Below are positions 45,617 to 53,197 of a DNA stretch of 64,000 nucleotides, one piece after another. Each line of letters begins with the position of its first letter. Positions within the stretch are counted from its first letter, which is position 1. Under the pieces are notes generated by a model. That model searched no databases. It had not been told where the DNA came from and worked only from the letters and a program-made list of their open reading frames with translations. This DNA is from Nitrospirota bacterium (lineage in GTDB: Bacteria; Nitrospirota; JACRHJ01). Made by a program: the position numbers and the translations under genes. Where the stretch lies: NCBI GenBank assembly GCA_021789495.1, contig JAJYJM010000005.1, positions 37,424 through 101,423 on the forward strand, read 5' to 3'.

Positions 45617-45645
45617 CCATCAACGATGGTGACAAACCTTATAAC
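45617..45645 (+). promoter_or_regulatory. luxI promoter region with 13-bp palindrome
   Basis: CCATCAACGATGG (45617-45629) is a perfect inverted repeat just upstream of TATAAC (45640-45645). The -35 region inside it is poor, as expected for an activator-dependent promoter. It lies in the 132-base gap shared with the divergent RadC gene. It does not match the classical lux box closely, so its role as a LuxR site is a guess. Confidence 0.4.
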
Positions 45646-45659
45646 CGGGGAGGGCAAAA

Positions 45660-46397
45660 ATGGGAACTTCAGTCCTTGAAAAGAACGTCCGCAAGGGGTC
45701 TCACGTCTGCTTTTATGAGGGAGATTACAGCGTGAGGGATATTAGCACGGAGGACGATTTGATGAAGTCGTACCGGCTCAGGCATGAAATATTCTGCGGA
45801 GAATTGGGCTGGGTGCCGCCAAATCCGGAGATGATAGAGATTGACAATTACGATGAAAAAGCGATTTCTTTCGGAGTTTTTAATCCCCAAAATAAACTGG
45901 CTTCTTATCTGAGATTATTGACAGCAGAAGGCGCATTCATGATTGAGCAAGAATTTTCCGAAATGGTGAGTGCCGATCACTCAATACGGCATGATAAGGA
46001 TACTGCGGAAATTTCCAGGCTCTGCATAGCCCAGGAGTCGAGAAGGGATTTGGTATCTACCGAATGCGGGAAACATAGTACTTCTGTTATCATTTTGAAA
46101 GGAATATATACCTGGTGCAAGATTAACGGCGTTCGTTATCTTTATGCGGTGACAGAATACAAAATATATCGACTCGCCTGTGCCAAGGGTTTCCCTTTCA
46201 AATTGATCGGCGAGCCGAAGACCATGCCGGACGGAGTGGTTGCCGTAGCGATGTTACTGGATTGGGAAGAGTTTGAGTTTATCAATACAATCAAGCGGCC
46301 AGAGCTGATAAAATGGTTCAATTTATACCGATCAATCCCAATTGGAACGCAATTGCCACGGCATGAGTCCTATTTACGGCGTCAAGCTTTTGCATGA
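45660..46397 (+). CDS. luxI: LuxI-family acyl-homoserine-lactone synthase
   Basis: The 245-residue product has every conserved LuxI residue in the right spacing: Arg41, Phe45 and Trp51 in LRHEIFCGELGW, Asp62 and Asp65 in EIDNYDEKA, Arg85 in YLRLL, and Glu117/Arg120 in AEISR. The family makes acyl-homoserine lactone from SAM and an acyl carrier. GGAGG lies before the ATG. Its 3' end overlaps the convergent luxR by 80 bases. LuxI enzymes are best known from alpha-, beta- and gammaproteobacteria, so its place on an island here suggests transfer. Confidence 0.92.
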   Translation: MGTSVLEKNVRKGSHVCFYEGDYSVRDISTEDDLMKSYRLRHEIFCGELGWVPPNPEMIEIDNYDEKAISFGVFNPQNKLASYLRLLTAEGAFMIEQEFSEMVSADHSIRHDKDTAEISRLCIAQESRRDLVSTECGKHSTSVIILKGIYTWCKINGVRYLYAVTEYKIYRLACAKGFPFKLIGEPKTMPDGVVAVAMLLDWEEFEFINTIKRPELIKWFNLYRSIPIGTQLPRHESYLRRQAFA

Positions 46398-47055
46398 GCG
46401 AGCCGACATGGAAATTAATGGTTTTTTCGCTGATCCCTAAAATGACGGAAGTATCCCATGAGCTTTTACCCAGGGAAAGCCATTTAAGAACTTCTTTCTC
46501 TCGCGGAGTCAGGAAGATTTTCTTATAGTAAGGGATGGTGGTTGAAACACGGGCAAGAACGTGATGAAGATGAGGTATTACATGCTTTAACACGGTCTCA
46601 GTCCGGGGATCATGCTCTACGGAAGCGCCAGCCAATGAAAAAAGGCTCGCTTCCGTATTTCTTATGTTCCTGACACCATGAGTATACCCTTTTTCAAGTC
46701 CGAAAGAATTGGAGACTTTTAAAAAATTGGCTGGTGGGTTATATTTCTCATACGTATCGGACCAATATTGAATTCTAAAATTTTTGAAGTTGTCAATTAT
46801 TACCGGGTCAATTAAATTGAATTTCTTTGATATATAGAGTTGAAGCCATTCTTGTGAATAGTTAACATTTATAACCTCATAAGAATCTTCGTCCGAGAGC
46901 AAATCTTTCCGACGAAACACGCACGTCGCATAATCAAAAGGGACTATTCTTTTAAGATTATCAATGAAATAACTAAAACTTCCATTGGAATTGCAGGCTG
47001 TCAAGGAGTCAATAAAATCTAATACGTCATTTGAGTCCTTCTTGGAAAGTCTCAT
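46318..47055 (-). CDS. luxR: LuxR-family quorum-sensing regulator
   Basis: The N-terminal autoinducer-binding domain keeps the ligand residues Trp70, Tyr74, Asp83, Pro84 and Trp98 with canonical spacing, and Gly127 in YTHGVRN. The C-terminal HTH reads LTPREKEVLKWLSLGKSSWD then ISEKTINFHVGSLMQKL. Length 245 is typical. The gene is convergent with luxI and overlaps its coding end. No obvious ribosome site precedes the ATG. Confidence 0.93.
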   Translation of the reverse strand: MRLSKKDSNDVLDFIDSLTACNSNGSFSYFIDNLKRIVPFDYATCVFRRKDLLSDEDSYEVINVNYSQEWLQLYISKKFNLIDPVIIDNFKNFRIQYWSDTYEKYNPPANFLKVSNSFGLEKGYTHGVRNIRNTEASLFSLAGASVEHDPRTETVLKHVIPHLHHVLARVSTTIPYYKKIFLTPREKEVLKWLSLGKSSWDTSVILGISEKTINFHVGSLMQKLDAVNRTHAVAIAFQLGLIGIN

Positions 47056-47194
47056 ATTCCAGTATTAGTCAAATAATTTCAGGGTCGGCTGTAACGCTTC
47101 GCATCGCATCGGAATCCAGAAAAATTCTTAAGCAATTTCGCGGGAAAACCTGAACGATGTAATTTTACCTTTAATATAGCAAATAGTATGCCTA

Positions 47195-47203
47195 CCCCCC
47201 CCC
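47195..47203. repeat. Nine-base poly-C run upstream of luxR
   Basis: An uninterrupted C9 lies in the AT-rich gap between luxR and the S24-like gene, about 140 bases before luxR. Such runs can slip in length. The 259-base gap holds no gene. Confidence 0.6.
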
Positions 47204-47314
47204 AGACCTAACTCATTGATTTTTAACAGAAATAACCTGATTGCACATTTTTAAAAATCTAAACCGAGCATAACCGCTCATATTCCCAGCGTAAAAATGC
47301 TCAAGCTGTTTTTG

Positions 47315-47971
47315 TTAATTTTTTAAAAAGTCCATTTGTTTTCTTATTATCTTACCTAAAATGCGCATATCCTTCGTCATGTCGATGTCCTCATAGGCGG
47401 CATTCAGGGGATGCAACAGCCAGAATTTCCCATATTGTTTCAATTGCCTGAATAAAACGTCCTTTTTATCTTTCTTCTTGATAATTACGAAATCACCGGA
47501 TAGCGGCTGGATTTTCGGATCGATGATTATTAGCTCGCCTTCAAGAAACATCGGCTCCATCGCCTTATCCGCTATTTTCAGTGCAAATAGATGCTTTCCT
47601 TGAAGATGCGTTTCAATAAATTCATTGCCTGTTGGAGGGTAGTGGCCGTTGAAATTTAAATTCGTCGCCTCAACGAAATCTACGAGAGGTATCTTATCGA
47701 TCGCCGGCGTGTCATGAATAACATTTTTCTCAAAATATTGTTTGAACTGGTCCGGCGCTTTTTGGAAATATGCTGCAAAAAGGATTTCCTTGGGTTCTAT
47801 ATTGAGTTTTTGGGCATAGGTTAAAAGTTGTTCGTCCTTTGGTATATGGCTTTCACCGACTACCTTGCGGAGCAATTCATAGGGAAGTCCGAGAGCCAGG
47901 GCACACTCTTTTATCGTGGCATACCCTTTCCTGAACATCGCATCCTTTATCTTTTCTGATACCGTCTTCAT
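47315..47971 (-). CDS. XRE/S24-type (CI/LexA-like) repressor lacking catalytic residues
   Basis: An N-terminal HTH (about residues 1-65, GYATIKECALALGLPYELL) joins an S24 peptidase-like domain (about 125-215). In self-cleaving relatives the nucleophile is Ser in (D)SMEP; here it is Ala137 in ADKAMEPMF. The Lys partner is replaced in LFRQLKQ (Arg175). Cleavage is therefore not expected. It has GAGAGGA before the ATG, and an inverted repeat GGTTATT/AATAACC between promoter and start. Confidence 0.85.
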   Translation of the reverse strand: MKTVSEKIKDAMFRKGYATIKECALALGLPYELLRKVVGESHIPKDEQLLTYAQKLNIEPKEILFAAYFQKAPDQFKQYFEKNVIHDTPAIDKIPLVDFVEATNLNFNGHYPPTGNEFIETHLQGKHLFALKIADKAMEPMFLEGELIIIDPKIQPLSGDFVIIKKKDKKDVLFRQLKQYGKFWLLHPLNAAYEDIDMTKDMRILGKIIRKQMDFLKN

Positions 47972-47988
47972 ATAGTCCTCTCTAATTC

Positions 47989-48019
47989 GGTTATTGCGTA
48001 AAGCTCGCTGTTAATAACC
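47989..48019. promoter_or_regulatory. Candidate operator of the S24-like repressor
   Basis: GGTTATT (47989-47995) and AATAACC (48013-48019) form a perfect 7-bp inverted pair around a 17-base centre, 18 bases before the gene. A TTGACT/TATAAA promoter lies just upstream with a short (15-base) spacer. Auto-repression is a reasonable guess. Confidence 0.45.
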
Positions 48020-48157
48020 TTGCTTTTTATAGTATTGGGAAAATAAAGTCAATAAAAATTATTTGCATCTATTAGCCCATACAAGTAACTACTCCGAGTT
48101 AGGACACAGCCCGGCGTATAGCATCTTTGTTATTGTGCTTTTAACGGGTGCGCATTG

Positions 48158-48221
48158 CCCGGAAGCCTGCATAACGGCCAGATCCTCCAGCAAAGACCGG
48201 CGGTCACAATGGCGGGGTTTG
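48158..48221 (+). repeat. Long direct repeat, copy A
   Basis: About 64 bases starting CCCGGAAGCCTGCATAACGG and ending AATGGCGGGGTTTG; copy B at 50296-50360 differs at about four bases and one gap. The surrounding 504-base gap (47972-48475) also holds a partial third copy of the end (ATGGCGGGGTTTGATTCG near 48257) and the hairpin at 48361. Confidence 0.85.
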
Positions 48222-48360
48222 GGCCTATAAGGACCGCCCGTAGCCGGGGGGACGAAATGGCGGGGTTTGATTCGCCCCCCACGGGGCGTTAGGGAAAGTG
48301 GGAAAAGGTATTTGCACGGTGTTTGCTGGTACTTGATAATGCTGGAAAATTTCAGAGTAA

Positions 48361-48390
48361 GGGGATAGCATCTTAGCCAGTGCTATCCCC
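48361..48390. terminator. Hairpin after the XRE gene
   Basis: GGGGATAGC and GCTATCCCC pair around a 12-base loop. On the plus strand TGTTTT follows; on the minus strand the T run is weak. Right beside it, AACCGCACA is directly repeated (48407-48426 region). Confidence 0.6.
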
Positions 48391-48475
48391 TGTTTTCCCG
48401 TGTCAACCGCACAAAAACCGCACAGTAAATCGGAATACTCACGAGTTCATTTCTCACGTAATGAGCTTGCCCACC

Positions 48476-48799
48476 TCAAGGCTGGTGAGGTGTTTTCGGT
48501 CTTTCACGGTTGGCTACAACCAATTCAAGGCGAAGTTCACGACCGACAAGCGCGGCGGCGCGCTGTAGCGTCTCAATCGTCACGTTGCCCTTCGCCTTGA
48601 GAATACGGTCAACCTGCGCGCGGCTTGTGTGCATAAGGTCGGCCATTTGCATCTTGGTAATTCCCTTCTTGCGCATTTCCTCGGCTATCTGCCATGATAT
48701 AACGCGTGTAGCCGCCTCCGTCTTCGCGGCTTCGTAAATACCTTCCTCGTGCAGGAAGTCATCAAGCGTTGATCCTAAATGTCGGTTTTTCTTGCTCAT
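48476..48799 (-). CDS. XRE-family HTH regulator (HigA-like)
   Basis: The 107-residue protein has a C-terminal XRE HTH (ITKMQMADLMHTSRAQVDRI; NVTIETLQRAAALVG) as in antitoxins of the HigA type. No toxin-sized RelE/HigB partner is adjacent on either side, so it is an orphan or its partner is the SEC-C protein upstream. It lies within the direct-repeat-bounded module. Confidence 0.82.
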   Translation of the reverse strand: MSKKNRHLGSTLDDFLHEEGIYEAAKTEAATRVISWQIAEEMRKKGITKMQMADLMHTSRAQVDRILKAKGNVTIETLQRAAALVGRELRLELVVANRERPKTPHQP

Positions 48800-48826
48800 G
48801 TCGTTACCTTGGCTTTCAGGCGGGAT

Positions 48827-50171
48827 TTAATGTACTGTTTCCTTGAGGTGCAACTTGTCCCACATCCATGATACGTCAATGTATGCCCGGCCAGCTTTCC
48901 TGTTGGCTTCCTCTATATTCTCTATGCCTTTCAGAAGCTCGATGACCTTTATTTTGCCCGCCTTTGTCTTGTATAGACTCCATAGGCGTTTTTCCGCCAA
49001 GAGCCGGTATCTTGTCGTTCAGCCAGTTCTCGTAGTACCTCCGCGTAGATTGGGCATAGACCTCCCGCTCTATCTCAGGAGGAATCTCGCCACCTGGCTT
49101 AACAGGCTTGTCTTTGTGGGCCTTAATCGCCTGAGCGGGGTCTTCATACTCGTCGGCCCTGTGAGTGACAATGTCCGGGAGGGCGTCAAGTATCATCTTC
49201 TTGCCTCTCTCCAGACGTTCCTTGGAGTTGCATTGGAGCCTCAAGCGCCTATCCTTGAGGACTATCGTGCCGAGGATAGTACCCTCATCCTCATCCGGTT
49301 TGTCAACCCAGATGAAGTTGCCGTCTTCATCCTGCTCGACCCCTCTTATCGTCTTGAGGCCGGAAATAACGGCTTCTCTGTCCTTGATGTCGAATATAGC
49401 CTTACAAAAAAGCATTGGTTCGCCGGTTGTCGTGAAGAGCTTGGGCACGGCCGGGTTCTGTATGAGGCTGTACCAGAAATAATTGAAATCTTCTGAGGTA
49501 TCCTTGAGGTGTCTCTTCATTGTAACGCGCGGGTAGTCCGCCTTGTAATCGTGGTAGCTGTCCTTTATCATGGCGAGGATGTTTTCCTTCTGCATCCTTG
49601 GGTATGGGTATCCGCACCCGCTCATGATATATTTGCCGTCAACAAGCAATAACCTCGTGCCCAGGATGTCCCACTTGCCCAAGGACCGCGTAGCGGTTTT
49701 TTCGCTTACTTCATACTCCCCACCGAGAACGAGGTCTTTCAGCAGCAGCCCTTTCTCCGGGTAAACCTCCTGGACCTCGTACAGGCTGATAACCGCTGCA
49801 TTCATCTTTTTCAGGATGCTGATTTCATCAGGGGTCAAGCCCTTGTTTGCCTTTATGAAGAGGTCTATCGTTGACTTGCCGTCTTCGTGAGGCTGCCAGT
49901 CGTGGGCTACCCATTCCCAGAAGTTGATCTCGGCCATAGCCATGCCAACGCTGTCCAAGTGGACGTTTGGCACGAACTCATCCCAGAAGATGCTGACAGC
50001 AAACTCGATAGAGTCCCGATAGTTTTTCTTGACGAACGCAAGGATTTCCTGAACAAGCCGCTGCTTAATTAACTCCTCTTTGCCGACAGGAGTAAATTCT
50101 TTCAAGAGACAGCACTTCTTGTATTTTTTACCGCTCCCGCATGGACAGGGGTCATTTCTGCCTATAGACAT
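48827..50171 (-). pseudogene. SEC-C motif protein, C-terminus frameshifted
   Basis: A zinc-binding SEC-C motif opens the protein (RNDPCPCGSGKKYKKCC). A region of about 350 residues without recognised family follows, then a segment like the C-terminus of MbcA/ParS-type proteins (YYENWLNDKIPALGGKTPMESI). As read, the frame then gives a basic tail ending at 48876; skipping one base near 48971 restores KTKAGKIKVIELLKGIENIE and continues to a stop at 48827. The gene is therefore either slightly damaged or carries a sequencing error. No strong promoter was found. Confidence 0.75.
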
Positions 50172-50295
50172 TTTCGTTTTTCATGATTTGGGGAGATATT
50201 TTTACGAATAATGTTCCTTTAAAAAAATCCTATAATATCATCGGCATTAGGTCAAGGTAAAATTTGTAATCTGCTAACCAACAAAAGTGCTGCTT

Positions 50296-50360
50296 CCCAG
50301 AAGCCTGCATAACGGCCAGTTCCTCCAGCAAAGACCCGGCGGTCGGAATGGCGGGGTTTG
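50296..50360 (+). repeat. Long direct repeat, copy B
   Basis: The partner of copy A at 48158, about 92 percent identical and in the same orientation. Together they bound a 2.1-kb segment holding only the XRE and SEC-C genes. Confidence 0.85.
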
Positions 50361-50398
50361 CCTCACAAAAGCCTGTCATCGTAAACAGCGTTTTAAGC

Positions 50399-51463
50399 CT
50401 ATATTTTCACATACCTCGTAGCGCGGCCACGCCCGACACGCTTGACCTTTCCGAGTTCCACCAAGCGATCCAGCGCCTGGCGGACGGTGCCCAATGCGAC
50501 ATTCGTAGCCTTGACGATTTCGCTCGGAGCCGCTTCGCCGACACTCAATATATGCTTCCAGACTATGTACTGCTTCGGTGAAAGCGTATCTTCGACTTTT
50601 TCCTCTTCGAGATATGAAAGGGCTTTTGTAGCCTGCTCCTTGAGAACCGCAAGGAAGAAATTCAGCCACGGCGCAATGGTGTCCCTATCAGTCCTGAACG
50701 TCTCCTGCGATTTGCGGAGAGCGATGTAGTATTCGTCCTTACGTCGTTCGACGATCTGCTCGTGGGAGACATATTGGACAAACTGGTAGCCGGAGCGCAA
50801 CAGCAAAAGGTTCGTGAGGACGCGCGAAAGACGCCCATTGCCGTCCTCGAATGGGTGGATCTTCAAAAACTCCACAATGAAGTTTGCGATTATAAGCAGA
50901 TGATGGAAACGGTTTTTCTCCAAAGCTTCGGCGGTCCAATCAACCAGTTCCTGCATTTCTTTCGGCGCGAGAAACGCCCTCGTTGTCTCAAACATGATGC
51001 GCGCGACATTGCCGTCCGGCCCGATCACGCCGACGGCATTCTCTTTCTTTTTGTATTCGCCGCGGTGCGTGTCGTCTTTGCCGGAGTATTTCAGAAGTTC
51101 CTTGTGCAAAGAAAGAACGATGCTTTCCCGAAGCGGCAAGCCTTGGAAGTTATCGAAAACATTCTGCAACGTCTCCAGATAACCCTGCACTTCCTGCGCA
51201 TCACGGTCGGCAAACTTCGATACCGCAAGTCCGCGCATCACTTTCTCGACTTCCTTGTCGCTTAACTTTGCGCCTTCGATACGGGTCGAAGCGCCGGCCG
51301 AAGTGATAATAGTGGACTTGCGCAAGTTCGTAATCGCCTGCGGCGTTATTCTGAGCCCGGCCCGAAATTGACCTTTAATCTCGTCAACTTCGGCCAAAAG
51401 CGCCACGATGTGCGGCTCAAGGCTTGTTATCCGATAATCAAATTTTTTGACGATGTTGTCCAT
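50399..51463 (-). CDS. Fic-domain AMPylase with inhibitory helix and C-terminal winged helix
   Basis: The catalytic motif HPFEDGNGRLSR (from His203) is intact. An N-terminal inhibitory motif STRIEG (residues 59-64) is present, so it is the class II self-inhibited type. The C-terminal 70 residues form a winged helix (GEAAPSEIVKATNVALGTVRQ...LVELGKVKRVGRGRATRYV). Such Fic proteins modify targets with AMP and may control their own promoter; repeated TAGCGG motifs flank the promoter at 51503. Confidence 0.93.
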   Translation of the reverse strand: MDNIVKKFDYRITSLEPHIVALLAEVDEIKGQFRAGLRITPQAITNLRKSTIITSAGASTRIEGAKLSDKEVEKVMRGLAVSKFADRDAQEVQGYLETLQNVFDNFQGLPLRESIVLSLHKELLKYSGKDDTHRGEYKKKENAVGVIGPDGNVARIMFETTRAFLAPKEMQELVDWTAEALEKNRFHHLLIIANFIVEFLKIHPFEDGNGRLSRVLTNLLLLRSGYQFVQYVSHEQIVERRKDEYYIALRKSQETFRTDRDTIAPWLNFFLAVLKEQATKALSYLEEEKVEDTLSPKQYIVWKHILSVGEAAPSEIVKATNVALGTVRQALDRLVELGKVKRVGRGRATRYVKI

Positions 51464-51502
51464 AGATTTTAGTTATTTTTAGCGTTATACGTTACATAGT
51501 GG

Positions 51503-51531
51503 ATTATAGCGGATTGTAGCGGTAAATGCAA
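51503..51531 (-). promoter_or_regulatory. fic promoter within repeated TAGCGG motifs
   Basis: TTGCAT (51526-51531) and TATAAT (51503-51508), 17-base spacer, minus strand. TAGCGG occurs at 51507, 51517 and 51617 and inverted at 51582, all within 120 bases, two of them overlapping the promoter. They look like operator copies. Confidence 0.7.
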
Positions 51532-51649
51532 GCCCCGATTGATGCCGATGACAGGGCTTAAGATAAAGCTTTTTTGAAAAACCGCTACTTTCTGTTATAA
51601 TCCGATGTGTGGAACATAGCGGAATCTAAATTTTCCTTTCGGGTTATTT

Positions 51650-52969
51650 TTAAAACAATTTCCCCTGCCTTATTTTAGCGTCCGCATTCCAATTATTTAG
51701 AAGTCCCAATTCAACCTCTTTTCTCGCCCTCCCGTATCTCTTCCTTGACCTCGCAAGAACCTCCTCTTTGTAAGATTTCATCCTTTCCGTCGGCGGCTCT
51801 ATCGTAACCGCGCTAAACGGATTTGACGTTACCCCGTCAATCATCAGTTTGAGGTAAATCTGATGATTGGCAAGATTAACCAGATCGGCCTCCTGAAAAA
51901 CCTGATGAAATTCTCTGGCAAGATATTTGGCGTCTTCCGCCCCGACCCTAAAAGAGATGGTCGTTCCCACGTTGCCGAACACTGCCGGGCGAATCTTTTC
52001 GTCGATCTGCTCGATGTACTGGTGGGCGAGGGTGAGGCTCAGGCCATACTTCCTTGCTTCGGATAAGATGTTTGTAAAAGACAGTGTGAGAAAGTTATGG
52101 AACTCGTCCACGAAGAGGTAAAACGCCCTCCTTTCCTTTTCATCCAAATCTGCCCGGCTCATGGCCGCGAGTTGAATTTTTGTTACGAGCATCGCACCAA
52201 GAAGCGCTGTGTTATCTTCGCCAATTTTCCCCTTCGCCAAATTGACTATTAGTATCTTTCCTTCATCCATTACCTTTCTTAAATCAAATGTATTTTCTCT
52301 TTGACCGACAATATTCCTCAAGGGAGCGCTCGTCAGAAAATGCCCAACCTTATTCAATATCGGGGCTGTCGCTTCTGATTTCATCCATACCGAATATTTT
52401 TCAAACTCGTAAATCCAAAATTCCCTCACCTGCTGGTGGGTAACGTGTCTTAAGACCTCTTGCCTAAAATCCTTGTTCACGAGGAGCCTGGGCAGGTCAA
52501 TTAGACAGCTGTTTGGATATTCAAGAAGAGTTAGTATGGCGTGTCTCAGGATATGCTCAAGCCGCGGCCCCCAGAATTCCGGCCATATCTTTTTGAAGAC
52601 CGAGATCAGCCCTGATGCCACAAGGTGATGCCGGTCGGGGTGGACCTTCTCAAGCGGATTAAAAGCAACCGGATATTCCATGTCCGCCGGGTTGAAGTAG
52701 ATAACATCTTCTATCCTCTCTTTCGGGATAAAATCCAGGATGCCTTCAGCCAAGTCGCCATGCGGATCAATGAGCGCAATCCCCTTTCCCTGTCTAATAT
52801 CCGAGACAAGCATGTTCTGGATCAGCGTGGACTTCCCTGTCCCGGTCTTTCCGATGATGTAGATATGGCTGCTTCTGTCCTGATCCTTGATCCCAAACTT
52901 TTTCCTAACGTCCCGATAATCCGTTATGGCAAAATACGCGACTTGATTTTGATGTGGCTGGTTATTCAT
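51650..52969 (-). CDS. VirD4/HerA-like ATPase, short paralogue
   Basis: P-loop IGKTGTGKSTL, DPHGDLAEGILD, Walker B LFVDEFHNFLT and LTLAHQYIEQI match the ATPase core of the 40,369-42,780 gene segment by segment (also EARKYGLSL, IWPEFWGPRLEHILRHA), so the two are paralogues. This one ends soon after the core and has no nuclease-like or HTH tail and no membrane helix. The start is uncertain: ATG 52969 is given; TTG 53002 is also open. Neither has a good ribosome site. Confidence 0.85.
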   Translation of the reverse strand: MNNQPHQNQVAYFAITDYRDVRKKFGIKDQDRSSHIYIIGKTGTGKSTLIQNMLVSDIRQGKGIALIDPHGDLAEGILDFIPKERIEDVIYFNPADMEYPVAFNPLEKVHPDRHHLVASGLISVFKKIWPEFWGPRLEHILRHAILTLLEYPNSCLIDLPRLLVNKDFRQEVLRHVTHQQVREFWIYEFEKYSVWMKSEATAPILNKVGHFLTSAPLRNIVGQRENTFDLRKVMDEGKILIVNLAKGKIGEDNTALLGAMLVTKIQLAAMSRADLDEKERRAFYLFVDEFHNFLTLSFTNILSEARKYGLSLTLAHQYIEQIDEKIRPAVFGNVGTTISFRVGAEDAKYLAREFHQVFQEADLVNLANHQIYLKLMIDGVTSNPFSAVTIEPPTERMKSYKEEVLARSRKRYGRARKEVELGLLNNWNADAKIRQGKLF

Positions 52970-53143
52970 GAGCGAATTATCGGTCAACCCATGAAATTTC
53001 AAAGAAAGGAAAAGATGCTTTTTAGGAGGAAAAATCTCTTGTGGGAAGGTACTTAAAAAAGCGAAAAATCGGGAGATATTCTAAAGCCGGAAACTACCTG
53101 AATTTAAGAGGGATTTTCTACTTATTAACGTTTAAGCTTCTCT

Positions 53144-53160
53144 TTACAAAGAGGAGCTTA
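53144..53160. repeat. Inverted repeat left of the serine recombinase
   Basis: The 17 bases are the exact inverse of 54002-54018 (TAAGCTCCTCTTTGTAA). It is also half of a local imperfect hairpin. The 195-base gap 53003-53197 otherwise shows nothing. Confidence 0.75.
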
Positions 53161-53197
53161 TCACTCTCAGAACCGGTTTTCAAGAACTTTTATATTG

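Noticed and set aside
46318-46397. LuxI/LuxR overlap as an assembly error
   Set aside because: Both C-termini are complete and family-like, so a true convergent overlap is the simpler reading.
48476-48799. Toxin-antitoxin pair
   Set aside because: Only the antitoxin-like HTH is found; no toxin-sized frame with family character lies next to it.
48158-50360. Direct repeats as integron attC sites or a CRISPR
   Set aside because: The repeats lack the RYYYAAC/GTTRRRY core pair with proper spacing, no IntI-type integrase is present, and only two copies exist with no spacer pattern.
51575-51600. Plus-strand promoter (TTGAAA, 16 bases, TATAAT) before 51600
   Set aside because: It points against the ATPase gene with no plus-strand gene or RNA structure downstream; recorded only as a possible antisense start.
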